64,000 nt of DNA from Chryseobacterium sediminis (GCF_008386505.1 NZ_VUNZ01000003.1:1-64000), one strand, 5' to 3'. Numbered from the stretch's first letter, positions 10,047 through 18,837 are shown. A program made the numbers and translations. The notes: generated by a model not told the origin, from the sequence alone.

Positions 10047-11096
10047 CTAATGAACAAGCTGGGAAGGAAGACAATCGAATTCCTTTTTAAAATATTTATA
10101 AAAAGTAGATTTGGATTTAAAACCACATTGAAATGCAAGATCTGTAACACTGGCTGAAGGATCTTCTGATAAGATCTGTTTGAAGTGCTGTATACGGTTT
10201 CTGTTGGTATATTCGTGAAAATTGGAATGAAGGTGTTTATTAAAAGTAATACTTAAGTCTGACTTGCTTATTTTCAGATGGCTGGAAAGCTGGTCTAAGG
10301 TAAATTCCTCATCCAGATATACATGGCTCTCCTGATAGAACGAAATAATGGCGCTTTGAACAGAATCAAAATCAATTTTTGAAAGATCTTTATACTGATA
10401 GGTTTCTTTAGGTGCAGAAGAATGTAATATATTTTGCTGTTCCTGCAGTTTGTGCTGGTACGTTAAAATATAAACGTACAAAATCCATCCGAATTGAAAG
10501 AGAAACAGAAGGCTGTAGATCTTCTGATAGATCAGAGTGTCCCAACCCAATTGGTAGACCGCCCAGAAAATCAATACTCCCAATAGTACATAACCAACCA
10601 GATAACGGAAATTACCGGCTACAGGATGAGTAATGTTTTTATGGTATCTTGTCAGTAAATAAATACATAAAACAAGGCAGGCAATCCAATAATAACTGTA
10701 GTAAACGAAGTAGGATTTATAAGAACTGATCGCCAGATCTGCCCAGGAAAGGTTAAGCATCTTTGCAGAAGTTGCAATTGCATGATGAATAACAACCAAT
10801 GTCAGCGGAAAAATCAGGTATTTAAGCTTATCTCTCCATTTTGCATGAATTAAATGAGTAGTAATATAAAGAAAAATAAGTCCTTTAAAAACACGGAGAC
10901 TTCCCGGAATTTCATACAGAACAGATTCATAACCGAATTTTTGGATGATAAAATATTCATATCCCATATCCAGTGTGACCACTCCGATATACAATAGCAG
11001 CATATTCAGTACAGATTCCCTGTTTTTGATGAGGGACATCAGCAGAGTAAGGGTGATAAGTGCCTGTAGTACAACTACCATAATGATATATAACAT
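10047..11096 (-). CDS. Membrane-anchored AraC-family transcriptional regulator
   Basis: 349 aa. The first 220 residues are very hydrophobic, with six to seven transmembrane helices (for example MVVVLQALITLTLLMSLI and LIFLYITTHLI). They are followed by a soluble linker and a C-terminal AraC DNA-binding domain (about 245-349) with two helix-turn-helix segments, FTLDQLSSHLKISKSDLSITF and SVTDLAFQCGFKSKSTFYKYFKKEF. Such fusions are common in Bacteroidetes and detect a signal at the membrane. The gene lies 135 bp before the TonB receptor gene on the same strand, so it may control the receptor/phospholipase pair. No operator could be identified. Confidence 0.88.
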   Translation of the reverse strand: MLYIIMVVVLQALITLTLLMSLIKNRESVLNMLLLYIGVVTLDMGYEYFIIQKFGYESVLYEIPGSLRVFKGLIFLYITTHLIHAKWRDKLKYLIFPLTLVVIHHAIATSAKMLNLSWADLAISSYKSYFVYYSYYWIACLVLCIYLLTRYHKNITHPVAGNFRYLVGYVLLGVLIFWAVYQLGWDTLIYQKIYSLLFLFQFGWILYVYILTYQHKLQEQQNILHSSAPKETYQYKDLSKIDFDSVQSAIISFYQESHVYLDEEFTLDQLSSHLKISKSDLSITFNKHLHSNFHEYTNRNRIQHFKQILSEDPSASVTDLAFQCGFKSKSTFYKYFKKEFDCLPSQLVH

Positions 11097-11220
11097 GATA
11101 ACTGATATTTTGCCAAAATTATAGATAATATGAGCATGGTATCTTTAACAAATTATTAAATATCAATTGAGAAAAACAGACAATAATTAAGATGTAAATA
11201 CTGACAGGCATTTTTTCGGT

Positions 11221-11251
11221 TTTGTATATTGAATGGATATTGCTATTTTAG
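11221..11251 (+). promoter_or_regulatory. Promoter of the small membrane-protein gene
   Basis: TTTG at 11221-11224, a 19-nt spacer, then TATTTTAG at 11244-11251 (one mismatch to TAnnTTTG). The predicted start near 11257 leaves a leader of about 75 nt. Confidence 0.5.
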
Positions 11252-11333
11252 CTAATAAGGATGTCCTTGGATATTTATTTTACAGATTTAATATCCGTTT
11301 CACTATAAACCAATCACTGATATTATATTATTC

Positions 11334-11621
11334 ATGAAAAAACAATTTCAAAACTGGACTCTCTTTTTTATTGTAGGAATCATCGCGATAATTGCGGGAT
11401 TGATTAGTTCTATGATTCTAATGAATGGCTCTTCGGCTCCTGATGGATTATTCGGGATGTATATTCTGTTCAGCCTGATTCCCATATTGCTGGTGATTAT
11501 TATAGACAGAATTCTAGTTTGGAAATTCGGAAATAAAAACGTCAATAAAGTTCAGTTTTCTATCCTGTTGTTGATAGTACTTTTATGGCTTGTAAGATTT
11601 GTGGTGAATCTGATTATGTAA
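11334..11621 (+). CDS. Small integral membrane protein, unknown function
   Basis: 95 aa, not recognised. Three hydrophobic helices are clear: residues about 9-31 (TLFFIVGIIAIIAGLISSMIL), 41-62 and 74-94. The basic residues sit between helices 2 and 3 (DRILVWKFGNKNVNK). There is no signal cleavage site and no enzymatic motif. A good promoter precedes it and the following gene starts 240 bp later, so it appears to be transcribed alone. Confidence 0.7.
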   Translation: MKKQFQNWTLFFIVGIIAIIAGLISSMILMNGSSAPDGLFGMYILFSLIPILLVIIIDRILVWKFGNKNVNKVQFSILLLIVLLWLVRFVVNLIM

Positions 11622-11688
11622 ATTGCTCTGTTCAAGTTATTTATATTAGGTTATAGTGAAAGAAAAAACAGAAGAATAATCTTCTTTG

Positions 11689-11720
11689 AAATCCGTGAAA
11701 ATTCCTTTAAAATCCGTGAA
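11689..11720 (+). repeat. Direct repeat AAATCCGTGAA, two copies
   Basis: Two identical 11-mers start 21 bp apart, in the gap before the L,D-transpeptidase gene. Sequences with ATCCGTG are common dispersed intergenic motifs in Flavobacteriia, so this may be a repeat fragment rather than a binding site. Confidence 0.5.
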
Positions 11721-11863
11721 TTTGAGAAATTTATCAGCTATAACTCATCATTTACAGTGATAAAGCCTCCGTTTTTTTACGGTATTTTTAATAATGTCTT
11801 TTATGATTCGATTTTAGGTCTGATATTTGTACTGGGTAGCCAAACTAAATGGCCAATTTATTT

Positions 11864-12907
11864 ATGAAAAACATATCTGTGAAAAAATCCTTTCTTTATG
11901 CTTGTTTATGCACGGTTTTTCTTGTTTCCTGTAAAAAAGAAATAGATAAAATAAGCGATACTTTTAAAGATACAGTGTCTGCTTCGGAAACCCCGGAAGT
12001 AGAAAAAGATTCTGTAAAGAAAGATTCTGTTCCCGTGGTAAAGAAAGAATCTGTTCCGCCTGTAATACAGGAAAATGGTTTTTATAATGCTTTTGTCCTT
12101 CCAAAGGATAAAAAGATGCGTGATTCTATCTATGCTGAATACAGCAAGAAATACAGTGTAGAAGAGCGTACTGCTATTTTAGCTTTAAACAGACTGGATT
12201 CTAAAAGCAAATGGAATGCTGATACACTTGTAGTTCCGGCGAAAATAGATACAACATTGATGGCATATTCACCATTTCCTATGCAGCTGGATGTGCTGAG
12301 CGGAGTGAAAAAGTTTGTCATCTTCTCATACCCAATACAGGCTTTTGCAGTATATTCCAATGGAAGCCTTGTGAAATGGGGACCTACAAGTATGGGTAAA
12401 AAGGCAGCTCAGACTACCAGAGGACTTACTTTTGCCAACTGGAAAAAAGAGCTGGCTATTTCTACTGTGAGCAGCGAATGGAAGCTTCCTTATAACTTTA
12501 ATATTCATAATCTAGGAGGTATCGGATGGCATGAATATACGCTTCCCGGATATCCTGCTTCACATTCTTGTCTGCGATTGCTGAGAAAAGATGCGAAATG
12601 GCTGTATTCTTATGCAGATACCTGGATACTGAATCCCGGAGGTGCTACTACAAAAGCCAGAGGTACAGCGGTAATGGTGTTTGGGGATTATAAATGGGGC
12701 GGAAGAAAACCGTGGAGAAAACTTCTGGATGATCCTAATGCTAATAATATTTCTGTTGAAGAATTAACTAAGCTTCTTGAACCTGAGGTTCCAAAAATGC
12801 TGAAAGAACAAAGCAACAGAGAAAAAGTAGCAGATTCCATCAAAGCGGCTAGAGCAGCGGCTACACCTATTCAGAATGAAAAGCCAATAGAACCTCAATC
12901 TAACTAA
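11864..12907 (+). CDS. L,D-transpeptidase (YkuD family) lipoprotein
   Basis: 347 aa from MKNISVKKSFLYACLCTVFLVSCKKE, a lipoprotein signal with lipid-attachment Cys23; five more in-frame residues exist upstream. A low-complexity linker rich in KDSV and VPP repeats (about 35-70) precedes the catalytic domain. The core motif is HEYTLPGYPASHSCLRLL with presumed catalytic Cys236. YkuD enzymes form 3-3 peptidoglycan crosslinks or attach proteins to peptidoglycan in the periplasm. The usual SHGC(V/I)R is SHSCLR here. The 3' end overlaps the convergent next gene by 8 bp with no terminator between. A second, unrelated YkuD-like lipoprotein lies near 58 kb. Confidence 0.88.
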   Translation: MKNISVKKSFLYACLCTVFLVSCKKEIDKISDTFKDTVSASETPEVEKDSVKKDSVPVVKKESVPPVIQENGFYNAFVLPKDKKMRDSIYAEYSKKYSVEERTAILALNRLDSKSKWNADTLVVPAKIDTTLMAYSPFPMQLDVLSGVKKFVIFSYPIQAFAVYSNGSLVKWGPTSMGKKAAQTTRGLTFANWKKELAISTVSSEWKLPYNFNIHNLGGIGWHEYTLPGYPASHSCLRLLRKDAKWLYSYADTWILNPGGATTKARGTAVMVFGDYKWGGRKPWRKLLDDPNANNISVEELTKLLEPEVPKMLKEQSNREKVADSIKAARAAATPIQNEKPIEPQSN

Positions 12908-13427
12908 TTTTCTTTTCAAACTGCAGAGTAGATTCTTCAGCGAACCTTCTCAGCTTAAGCATCTCATCTTTACCCTTATGCTGCCCGAATCTTGCAGCAA
13001 TATAAGTAAGAAGAATAAAAAATAACATGATAAAAGAAGCGCTCAGTGCCCAAGGGTATTCAGCGCTTTTTATTTGCTTCTCTACGTAATACATAGTGAA
13101 GAAAGTCATCCAGAGAATAGAAAAGGAAAAATACAGGAACATGAAGAATGTCCATACCGCAGAACTGGGACCAAATACTCCGCGTATTGCCGTATGCTCA
13201 TCTTCCATTTCTACCCGTAAGGCAAGGCAGGGTTTCCAGTAGCTGTCATATTCTGTTTTTATCCAGATGGTAGCAACTTCTTTATTGATATTGCCTGAAA
13301 ACTCATCTTTATGCTCTTCCATATATTTTTTCAGATTTTCGGCGTACTCTTCTTTAGTGAGATGAGTATACATTTTAAATCTTGGCCGGGTTCTTATCCT
13401 ATCTAAGGTGCTTTCTTCAGTATTCAT
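12900..13427 (-). CDS. Two-helix membrane protein, unknown function
   Basis: 175 aa from MNTEESTLDRIRTRPRFKM; an 11-residue longer frame would overlap the upstream stop. The N-terminal 95 residues are soluble and charged, followed by two transmembrane helices (about 98-120, FFMFLYFSFSILWMTFFTMYYV, and 130-152) and a short basic tail. No family was recognised. The start lies 4 bp after the stop of the aspartyl-protease gene, which implies translational coupling and a shared role. The stop codon lies inside the end of the convergent transpeptidase gene. Confidence 0.75.
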   Translation of the reverse strand: MNTEESTLDRIRTRPRFKMYTHLTKEEYAENLKKYMEEHKDEFSGNINKEVATIWIKTEYDSYWKPCLALRVEMEDEHTAIRGVFGPSSAVWTFFMFLYFSFSILWMTFFTMYYVEKQIKSAEYPWALSASFIMLFFILLTYIAARFGQHKGKDEMLKLRRFAEESTLQFEKKIS

Positions 13428-13431
13428 ATTT

Positions 13432-14751
13432 TTATTCTTGATATGGAATGGGATCTTCAAGCATGAAGCGCAATGTCAGTTCTTTATTTTTCCTCTGAAT
13501 AATCATGGTAATATTCCTTCCTTCATTAGATTTCATAAGCTCCATAATCTTTTCCAGCGTCATGTCTGAAGTTCGGTCTCCGTTAATACTCAGAATTTTG
13601 TCATCTTTTTGTAGACCTGCTTTATAAGCGGGAGAATCTTTTCTTACTCCTGCAATGGAAAATATAGGTTTCAAACTAAATTTATACTGAAAAGCGTCTT
13701 TATAGACTTCATTGACTACTGTAGCTGATTTTTGAGTTTCAATATTTATTCTGTCCTGCTGCCATTCCAGACCGTCCTGTTTGAAGTCCAGACCACTCAT
13801 ATTAAAATGAAAAGGATCATCAAAATATCTGTTTTTTCTCAAATACAGCTTTTGGTTGGGATAATCAAAAACTACCGTAAACCTTCGCATAATTTCGCTT
13901 CCCACAGAACCTTTTCTGTTTTCAACCAGATTAACGTGCTGAATAGAAAATTCATCAGGCATAGCGGTAAGAGGTTTTTCAAATCTAAAATCCCCAAGGT
14001 AGAAATTATGGATACGGCTTCTTTTGCCATAAATATCTCCATTGAAACCACGGCCCAGAAAATCATCAATATTAGGTCTGTTGTAGACAAAATTCTTAAT
14101 AAGAGCAGGGAAGAGCCAGATAGCATCACTATTTCCAAGATCAATCAAAAGTTTTGAATCCTTCTTTTCATTGGTCATTTCCACACCGGCATACAGATAA
14201 GGCTTGTCTTTTTCAATCGTGATTGGGAACTCTTCAAATCTTTTGGTTTTCTTTTTCAAAAGATCAGCATTTTCATAAACTGTTATTTTCTTTGAAGCAT
14301 AATCAATGTAAATAGGATGATCTTTAAAAAAATGATATCCGATAACTCCATTTACAGGAATTCCTACGTGAGGTGAAATATTGAATTCTTCATCAATAAT
14401 GATATAAAGAGACATAGAAGTATTGATAATGGCATCACCTATTTTACCTATGTTACGCTCGGATTTTAAACCATCAATACTGATATTCCCTCCAAGACCT
14501 GAAAATTTTACTTTTTCAACATTACTCAGTTTCAGTTCCTTATTTTCCAGGCTGAAAAGAATAGTCTCCGAAACCCCTGTATCCAGCAGGAAGGTAAGTT
14601 CCGCACCATTGACATTGATAGGAATAAAGATAAGATTGTTGATAAACTGAAAAGGAATCACCGCTTTTTTCGTATTAATCAACTCAAAAGAGTTCTGGGC
14701 ATTTATAAAAATGCTTAGAAATAATCCCAGTAAAAGCAATTTGAATTTCAT
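13432..14751 (-). CDS. Secreted retropepsin-like aspartyl protease with PDZ domain
   Basis: 439 aa with a signal peptide (MKFKLLLLGLFLSIFINA). Two pepsin-like half domains are seen: the first has LLDTGVSET (Asp57), the second LLIDLGNSD near residue 200, where the usual DTG is DLG. The C-terminal 90 residues form a PDZ domain (RKDSPAYKAGLQKDDKILSINGD). This gag/retropepsin-like plus PDZ layout is common in Bacteroidetes periplasmic proteases. Both aspartates are present, so it is probably active despite the second-site change. It is the first gene of a pair with the small membrane protein. Confidence 0.87.
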   Translation of the reverse strand: MKFKLLLLGLFLSIFINAQNSFELINTKKAVIPFQFINNLIFIPINVNGAELTFLLDTGVSETILFSLENKELKLSNVEKVKFSGLGGNISIDGLKSERNIGKIGDAIINTSMSLYIIIDEEFNISPHVGIPVNGVIGYHFFKDHPIYIDYASKKITVYENADLLKKKTKRFEEFPITIEKDKPYLYAGVEMTNEKKDSKLLIDLGNSDAIWLFPALIKNFVYNRPNIDDFLGRGFNGDIYGKRSRIHNFYLGDFRFEKPLTAMPDEFSIQHVNLVENRKGSVGSEIMRRFTVVFDYPNQKLYLRKNRYFDDPFHFNMSGLDFKQDGLEWQQDRINIETQKSATVVNEVYKDAFQYKFSLKPIFSIAGVRKDSPAYKAGLQKDDKILSINGDRTSDMTLEKIMELMKSNEGRNITMIIQRKNKELTLRFMLEDPIPYQE

Positions 14752-14783
14752 TTACTGAATTTACTGAAATTATCTATATGATA

Positions 14784-14813
14784 ATAAAAAAACATTCCAA
14801 AAGCAGGAATGTT
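14784..14813 (-). terminator. Terminator of the esterase gene
   Basis: On the minus strand AACATTCC, a 7-nt loop and GGAATGTT are followed by TTTTTTAT. It separates the esterase from the protease pair. Confidence 0.85.
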
Positions 14814-14873
14814 TATGTAAATTACAATGAAGTAAGGTTTTTTGTTGAATTTATTTCAAAATTGGGTCTTGGT

Positions 14874-15512
14874 TTATTTGGAAAAGAACTCCATCAGATC
14901 CATATAATTCTTCTGATTGACACCATGCCCGCTCATATATTCTCTGAAAGTGAAATAACAGCTGAGATCATACAGAAGGTCCGCCGCTTTTCTTCCCCAT
15001 TCAAGTGGAATCACAGCATCATCAGAACCATGCGAAATGAAGAAACGAAGCCCTTCCAGTTTCTTTTTATCTTTTACAATACCGTCCAGAATTTTATCTT
15101 CAGGATAACTGCTTAGACAGGCAACATAATTGAACAGTTCAGGATGTTTTAAAGCCAAAGCATAGCACAAGATTCCTCCCTGGCTGAAACCGCACAGATG
15201 AGCCTTGCTTTCTGTAAGCCCATAATGGTTGATGATCTTAAGCATACTTTCCAATATGGCATTTAAAGATTCCTTTGCCTGGGGAACATCAATAAAGTTT
15301 TCGGGATCATTGAAATTAATATCATACCAGGAATATCCTTCAAACTGAGTATCACGAGGGGCTCTGAAACTTACAATGATCCAGTCATTCGGAAGTGTTT
15401 CCCTGAAGCTGAAAAGATCCTGCTCGTTACTGCCGTAGCCATGAAGCATAAAAAGAATAGGAGTGTTGGAAGTAATATTTTCCGGCTCTCTTACTAGATA
15501 ATCTAAATTCAT
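14874..15512 (-). CDS. Alpha/beta-hydrolase, phospholipase/carboxylesterase family
   Basis: 212 aa, cytoplasmic, no signal peptide. It carries the oxyanion segment FMLHGYGSNE, the nucleophile elbow GFSQGG (Ser110), the acid in HGSDDAVIP (Asp164 or 165) and His196 in SGHGVN. This complete triad and length match the small carboxylesterase/acyl-protein-thioesterase-like family, which hydrolyses short-chain esters or thioesters. The gene stands alone with its own terminator. The physiological substrate is unknown. Confidence 0.9.
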   Translation of the reverse strand: MNLDYLVREPENITSNTPILFMLHGYGSNEQDLFSFRETLPNDWIIVSFRAPRDTQFEGYSWYDINFNDPENFIDVPQAKESLNAILESMLKIINHYGLTESKAHLCGFSQGGILCYALALKHPELFNYVACLSSYPEDKILDGIVKDKKKLEGLRFFISHGSDDAVIPLEWGRKAADLLYDLSCYFTFREYMSGHGVNQKNYMDLMEFFSK

Positions 15513-15724
15513 ACAGCAAAGATAAATAAATTACATGCAGAATCTTAAATTTTATTATTCATATAATGAACTTTGGGCACATGATGTTTTATGTTTAAGG
15601 ATTGGTTCCTTGAAGTGTATTTTTGGACTTTAGATGTGGGTTTTTATTTTTGCTGATTTGATATTATTTAGAAATCTTTATTGGAAAATTTTCATAAAAG
15701 TTATTTTTATATTAATAAAAAACT

Positions 15725-15732
15725 TATATTTG
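15725..15732 (+). promoter_or_regulatory. -7 element of the first MmpS-like lipoprotein gene
   Basis: TATATTTG is a perfect TAnnTTTG, 26 bases before the chosen ATG. The -33 region is only weakly matched (GTTA, 21 nt upstream). Its position argues for the start at 15759, not the longer frame from 15681. Confidence 0.5.
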
Positions 15733-15758
15733 AAACATTAAAAAATCTATTTGGAGAA

Positions 15759-16190
15759 ATGAAGCAATTTTACAATTCAAAAAGTTTACTTAGACTTTCT
15801 TTTTTATTCGTTTTATTATTTTCTGTAATTACCGTTGTTAATTCTTGTAAAAAAGATGACGATGAAGAATTTAAGGATCATGTGGTTCAATTTGAAGTGA
15901 AAACTACTACAGGAGGAAACATTATAAGTGTTGTAACACAGGTGGGTACTACTCAGAACACCATATACAACACTCCGCAGTCACCAGTAACTTCACCGTG
16001 GACAAGTGGGGAATTCTTTGTGAACTCCAGCCAGGCACAGTTGAATCTTGATGCTAACGCATCAATGCCGGATGATAATTCTGAGTTAACGATCAATCTT
16101 TATATAGATGGAGAAGTTGCAAGAACTGTTAAGAAAAAAGGAAAAGGAGTATTAGTTGCTTCTATCGATTACAGTTTCTTAGAACCATAA
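15759..16190 (+). CDS. MmpS-like lipoprotein, paralogue 1
   Basis: 143 aa from MKQFYNSKSLLRLSF. A long lipoprotein signal ends in VVNSCKKDDDEE, with an acidic tether after the cysteine. The body HVVQFEVKTTTGGNIISVV...PVTSPWTSGEF...LTINLYIDGEVARTV...ASIDYSF matches the MmpS layout: beta strands, a PW(T/S) motif, then (I/L)xxDG before the last strands. MmpS proteins are accessory subunits of MmpL/RND transporters in actinobacteria; the Bacteroidetes versions are small and their job is unknown. The protein is clearly paralogous to the one encoded on the other side of the two-component system. GGAGA lies just before the ATG, an unusual Shine-Dalgarno-like site for this phylum. Confidence 0.8.
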   Translation: MKQFYNSKSLLRLSFLFVLLFSVITVVNSCKKDDDEEFKDHVVQFEVKTTTGGNIISVVTQVGTTQNTIYNTPQSPVTSPWTSGEFFVNSSQAQLNLDANASMPDDNSELTINLYIDGEVARTVKKKGKGVLVASIDYSFLEP

Positions 16191-16210
16191 AATAATACAA
16201 TATTTATATA

Positions 16211-16237
16211 CAAAAACCGCTCTTAGAGCGGTTTTTT
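16211..16237. terminator. Bidirectional terminator
   Basis: AACCGCTC-TTA-GAGCGGTT has T runs on both sides: TTTTTTATTTTT on the plus strand, and T-rich sequence on the minus strand. It serves both the lipoprotein gene and the convergent response-regulator gene, whose stop codon overlaps its 3' edge. Confidence 0.9.
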
Positions 16238-16874
16238 ATTTTTCGATTAATTGCTGCTGCACCGCAAGATTAATAAGTTCTGTTGAGTTCTTCGCCTGAA
16301 ACTTCTGAAGCAAATTCTTACGGTGGGTATCTACGGTAAGAGGGCTTAAGAACAGCTCTTCGGCAATGATATTACTTGTTTTCCCTTGTGCTACCATTTG
16401 CAGGATCTGTTTTTCTCTTTTGGTAAGTCGTGGCATTGGAAGATCATGCTGGGAAGGGCTGCTGATGATCTGTTTTGTCTCATTGCAGAAAACAATATCT
16501 CCGGAAAGAGCGCCTTTGATGCATATGACGAGTTCATCAATAGAAGTATTCTTGAGAAGATAACCACTTGCTCCGTTTTGTATAGACTGCATGATGATGC
16601 TCCGCTCAGAGCGGTTACTGAACATAATCACTGAGGTATTTGGAGATATTTTTTTGATTTCTCTGCAGAGTTCTGTCCCATTGGCATCAGGTAGGGTAAT
16701 ATCAAGGAGGATAATATCTACGATTTCCGATTGGATAAAATTGATCGTTTCCGCACCGGAAGTAAAGCTTCCCGATATATTAAAAAAAGGCTGGCTGTTC
16801 AGCATCATTCTAATTCCTTCAATGACAATTGGATGATCATCTACAATGATGATATTTATTTTTTCATTCTCCAT
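16236..16874 (-). CDS. NarL/FixJ-family response regulator
   Basis: 212 aa. The receiver domain has the acidic pair Asp12-Asp13 (IIIVDDHP), the phospho-acceptor Asp58 (IILLDITLPD) and the conserved switch and Lys residues (IMFSN, GYLLKNTS). A LuxR-type helix-turn-helix follows at about 148-205 (LTKREKQILQMVAQGKTSNIIAEELFLSPLTVDTHRKN). It overlaps the kinase gene by 11 bp, so the two are co-translated. It presumably controls one or both flanking MmpS-like lipoprotein genes. Confidence 0.95.
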   Translation of the reverse strand: MENEKINIIIVDDHPIVIEGIRMMLNSQPFFNISGSFTSGAETINFIQSEIVDIILLDITLPDANGTELCREIKKISPNTSVIMFSNRSERSIIMQSIQNGASGYLLKNTSIDELVICIKGALSGDIVFCNETKQIISSPSQHDLPMPRLTKREKQILQMVAQGKTSNIIAEELFLSPLTVDTHRKNLLQKFQAKNSTELINLAVQQQLIEK

Positions 16875-18837
16875 GGATGTTGAGTTCTATATTAATGGCT
16901 GTCCCCTGATCATCGGAATGTATTTCCATTGTTCCTTTCAGGTAGTTGACCCTGTTTTTCAGGTTACGAAGTCCCATACTTTTGGTGGTATTTTCTATAT
17001 TTTTATCAAAACCTTTTCCATTGTCTTCAATCGTGATCAGGAAATTTTCACCGGATTGCGAACATTGAAGCAGGATGCTGCTGGCTTCTGCATGTTTTAT
17101 GGCATTGGCCAATAATTCCTGTACAATTCTGTAAATATTAAGCTGAATATTTAAAGGTAATGTCTTACTGATATCAATGGCCTGAAAATCAATATTGAGA
17201 TTTTTTCTGCTGTAGAATTCGCACAAGTCATGTATGGCAGTTTCCAAACCAAAATTAAGTAATGATTCAGGCATTAGATTTCTGGCTACATGCCGCAGTT
17301 CACTCACAGAATTGTCAAGCTGGCCTAAAATTTTATAAAACTCCTGATCTTTTTCAGGATTTAAATGATGGGAAGACCATGTAGAAAAATTGATTTTAAC
17401 ACCCGCAAGCATTCCGCCAAGACCATCATGAAGGTCTCTTGCAATACGCTCTCTTTCTCTTTCTTCACCATCAAGAATAGCTTTGGTAAGAGATAATTCT
17501 TCCTTTTGCTTAATATCATTGAGTCTCTGTTCACTTATTTTTTTATTTTTTCTGAAAATGATAAACAGAAAGATGAGAAGACTTAAAGCTAACAATAAAA
17601 CAAGTCCCATTCCCCATAAATAAGAGTTTTTCTTGTTTACTTCCAGATCCTTTTGATTTTTTTCAGCATTTAAAGTCGCTATTTTTCTTTCCTTTTCAGC
17701 GGTATTGAACTTAGATTCAAGTTTGTTGATTTCAAGTTTCACATTTTCAGTGTTCAGGCTGTCGTTAAGTTTGGAGTATTTCTGCTCCCATAGAAGTGCC
17801 TCTTTGGTATTTCCTGTTTCCTCATTGAGTAAAGAAAGCTGCTTATAAAAAGTTTTTCTATTGTTAAGATCAATAGCTAAAGACTTTTCTGTTAAAACAT
17901 TTTCCAAGGTAGACTTTGCCTCCTTATACCTTTTAAGTTTTTTTAAAATATCATACTTGTTGAAATAAAACATCTGAGCCAGAAGATTCTGATTGTATTT
18001 TTTTGCATAAAAAATCCCTTTTTCTATAACCGGGAGTGCTTCTTCATTTTTTTGACGGGTAATATAGAAAAGTGTTTTACCGTAATAATAAAATGCATTG
18101 GATGAAGACTCCGGATAAGGACGGATGAGCTTTTCTGCTTTATTTAAAAACTTTTCAGCTTCATCTCCATTGGCCTGATAACAGAAATTGTTGGCAGAAT
18201 TGAGGTAGGTAAAAAATAATTCAGCAGAATTCGGATATTGTTTTTCAAGGATTTTTAGTGCTTTGTTATTATAATCTTCAGCTTTTTTAAACTGGGCATT
18301 GTAAGTAAGAATTACTGCAAGCTGAGTGTATAAGAAACCTAAATTTCTGCTGTTTTCATATTTTTCAACTAAAGGAATACTTTTTTCAAGCATTATCTTG
18401 ACCAATGGGATATATCCTTCTTTATCCTTTTGACAAACTCCGTAGCTATACCAGGCAAGCGCCTGAAGAAAATCAGATTCTTCATTTTTAAACTTCGATA
18501 AGGTCCGGATCGCCTCCTGATAGGAAACTGCTGCTTTCTTTTTGTTCCTGTCAAGATTATATTGTCCTTCGTAATAATAATATTTTGCAGAGGTAAAAGA
18601 ATTACTTCGAGCCAGTATTTTTCCACTTGCAAGATATTTCTTACTCAGAACAGAATCACTGTTTCTGTAATAATTTGATAACAGGAAAGAGGCCGTTGCT
18701 TTTGAAGTATCGGGAAAATTTCCCTTTGTAATGTTTTGTAAGCTGTCTATATAAGATTTCTCATTCAGCGGAATGATTTGTTGGGATTGTAACTTAAAAA
18801 ACAGGAACAGGCTTAGCAGGGCAAGTAATCTCTTCAT
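16864..18837 (-). CDS. TPR-containing sensor histidine kinase (HisKA_3 type)
   Basis: 657 aa. Signal peptide, then tetratricopeptide-like helical repeats in the periplasm (about 40-370), a coiled coil (370-402), one transmembrane helix (about 406-428) and a cytoplasmic kinase. The HisKA_3 motif is RERIARDLHDGLGG with phospho-acceptor His470. The ATPase domain has the N box ELLANAIKHA and the G box IEDNGKGFD. This type pairs with NarL-like regulators, and the partner gene follows with an 11-bp overlap. The TPR sensor region is typical of Bacteroidetes kinases. The signal is unknown. Confidence 0.95.
   Translation of the reverse strand: MKRLLALLSLFLFFKLQSQQIIPLNEKSYIDSLQNITKGNFPDTSKATASFLLSNYYRNSDSVLSKKYLASGKILARSNSFTSAKYYYYEGQYNLDRNKKKAAVSYQEAIRTLSKFKNEESDFLQALAWYSYGVCQKDKEGYIPLVKIMLEKSIPLVEKYENSRNLGFLYTQLAVILTYNAQFKKAEDYNNKALKILEKQYPNSAELFFTYLNSANNFCYQANGDEAEKFLNKAEKLIRPYPESSSNAFYYYGKTLFYITRQKNEEALPVIEKGIFYAKKYNQNLLAQMFYFNKYDILKKLKRYKEAKSTLENVLTEKSLAIDLNNRKTFYKQLSLLNEETGNTKEALLWEQKYSKLNDSLNTENVKLEINKLESKFNTAEKERKIATLNAEKNQKDLEVNKKNSYLWGMGLVLLLALSLLIFLFIIFRKNKKISEQRLNDIKQKEELSLTKAILDGEERERERIARDLHDGLGGMLAGVKINFSTWSSHHLNPEKDQEFYKILGQLDNSVSELRHVARNLMPESLLNFGLETAIHDLCEFYSRKNLNIDFQAIDISKTLPLNIQLNIYRIVQELLANAIKHAEASSILLQCSQSGENFLITIEDNGKGFDKNIENTTKSMGLRNLKNRVNYLKGTMEIHSDDQGTAINIELNIHGE

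Noticed and set aside
15681..15758. N-terminal extension of the first MmpS-like protein
   Set aside because: It would cover the -7 element at 15725-15732 and disrupt the lipoprotein signal.
16366..16836. Reading frames on the opposite strand of the response-regulator gene
   Set aside because: The minus-strand gene has complete receiver and HTH motifs; the others are shadows.
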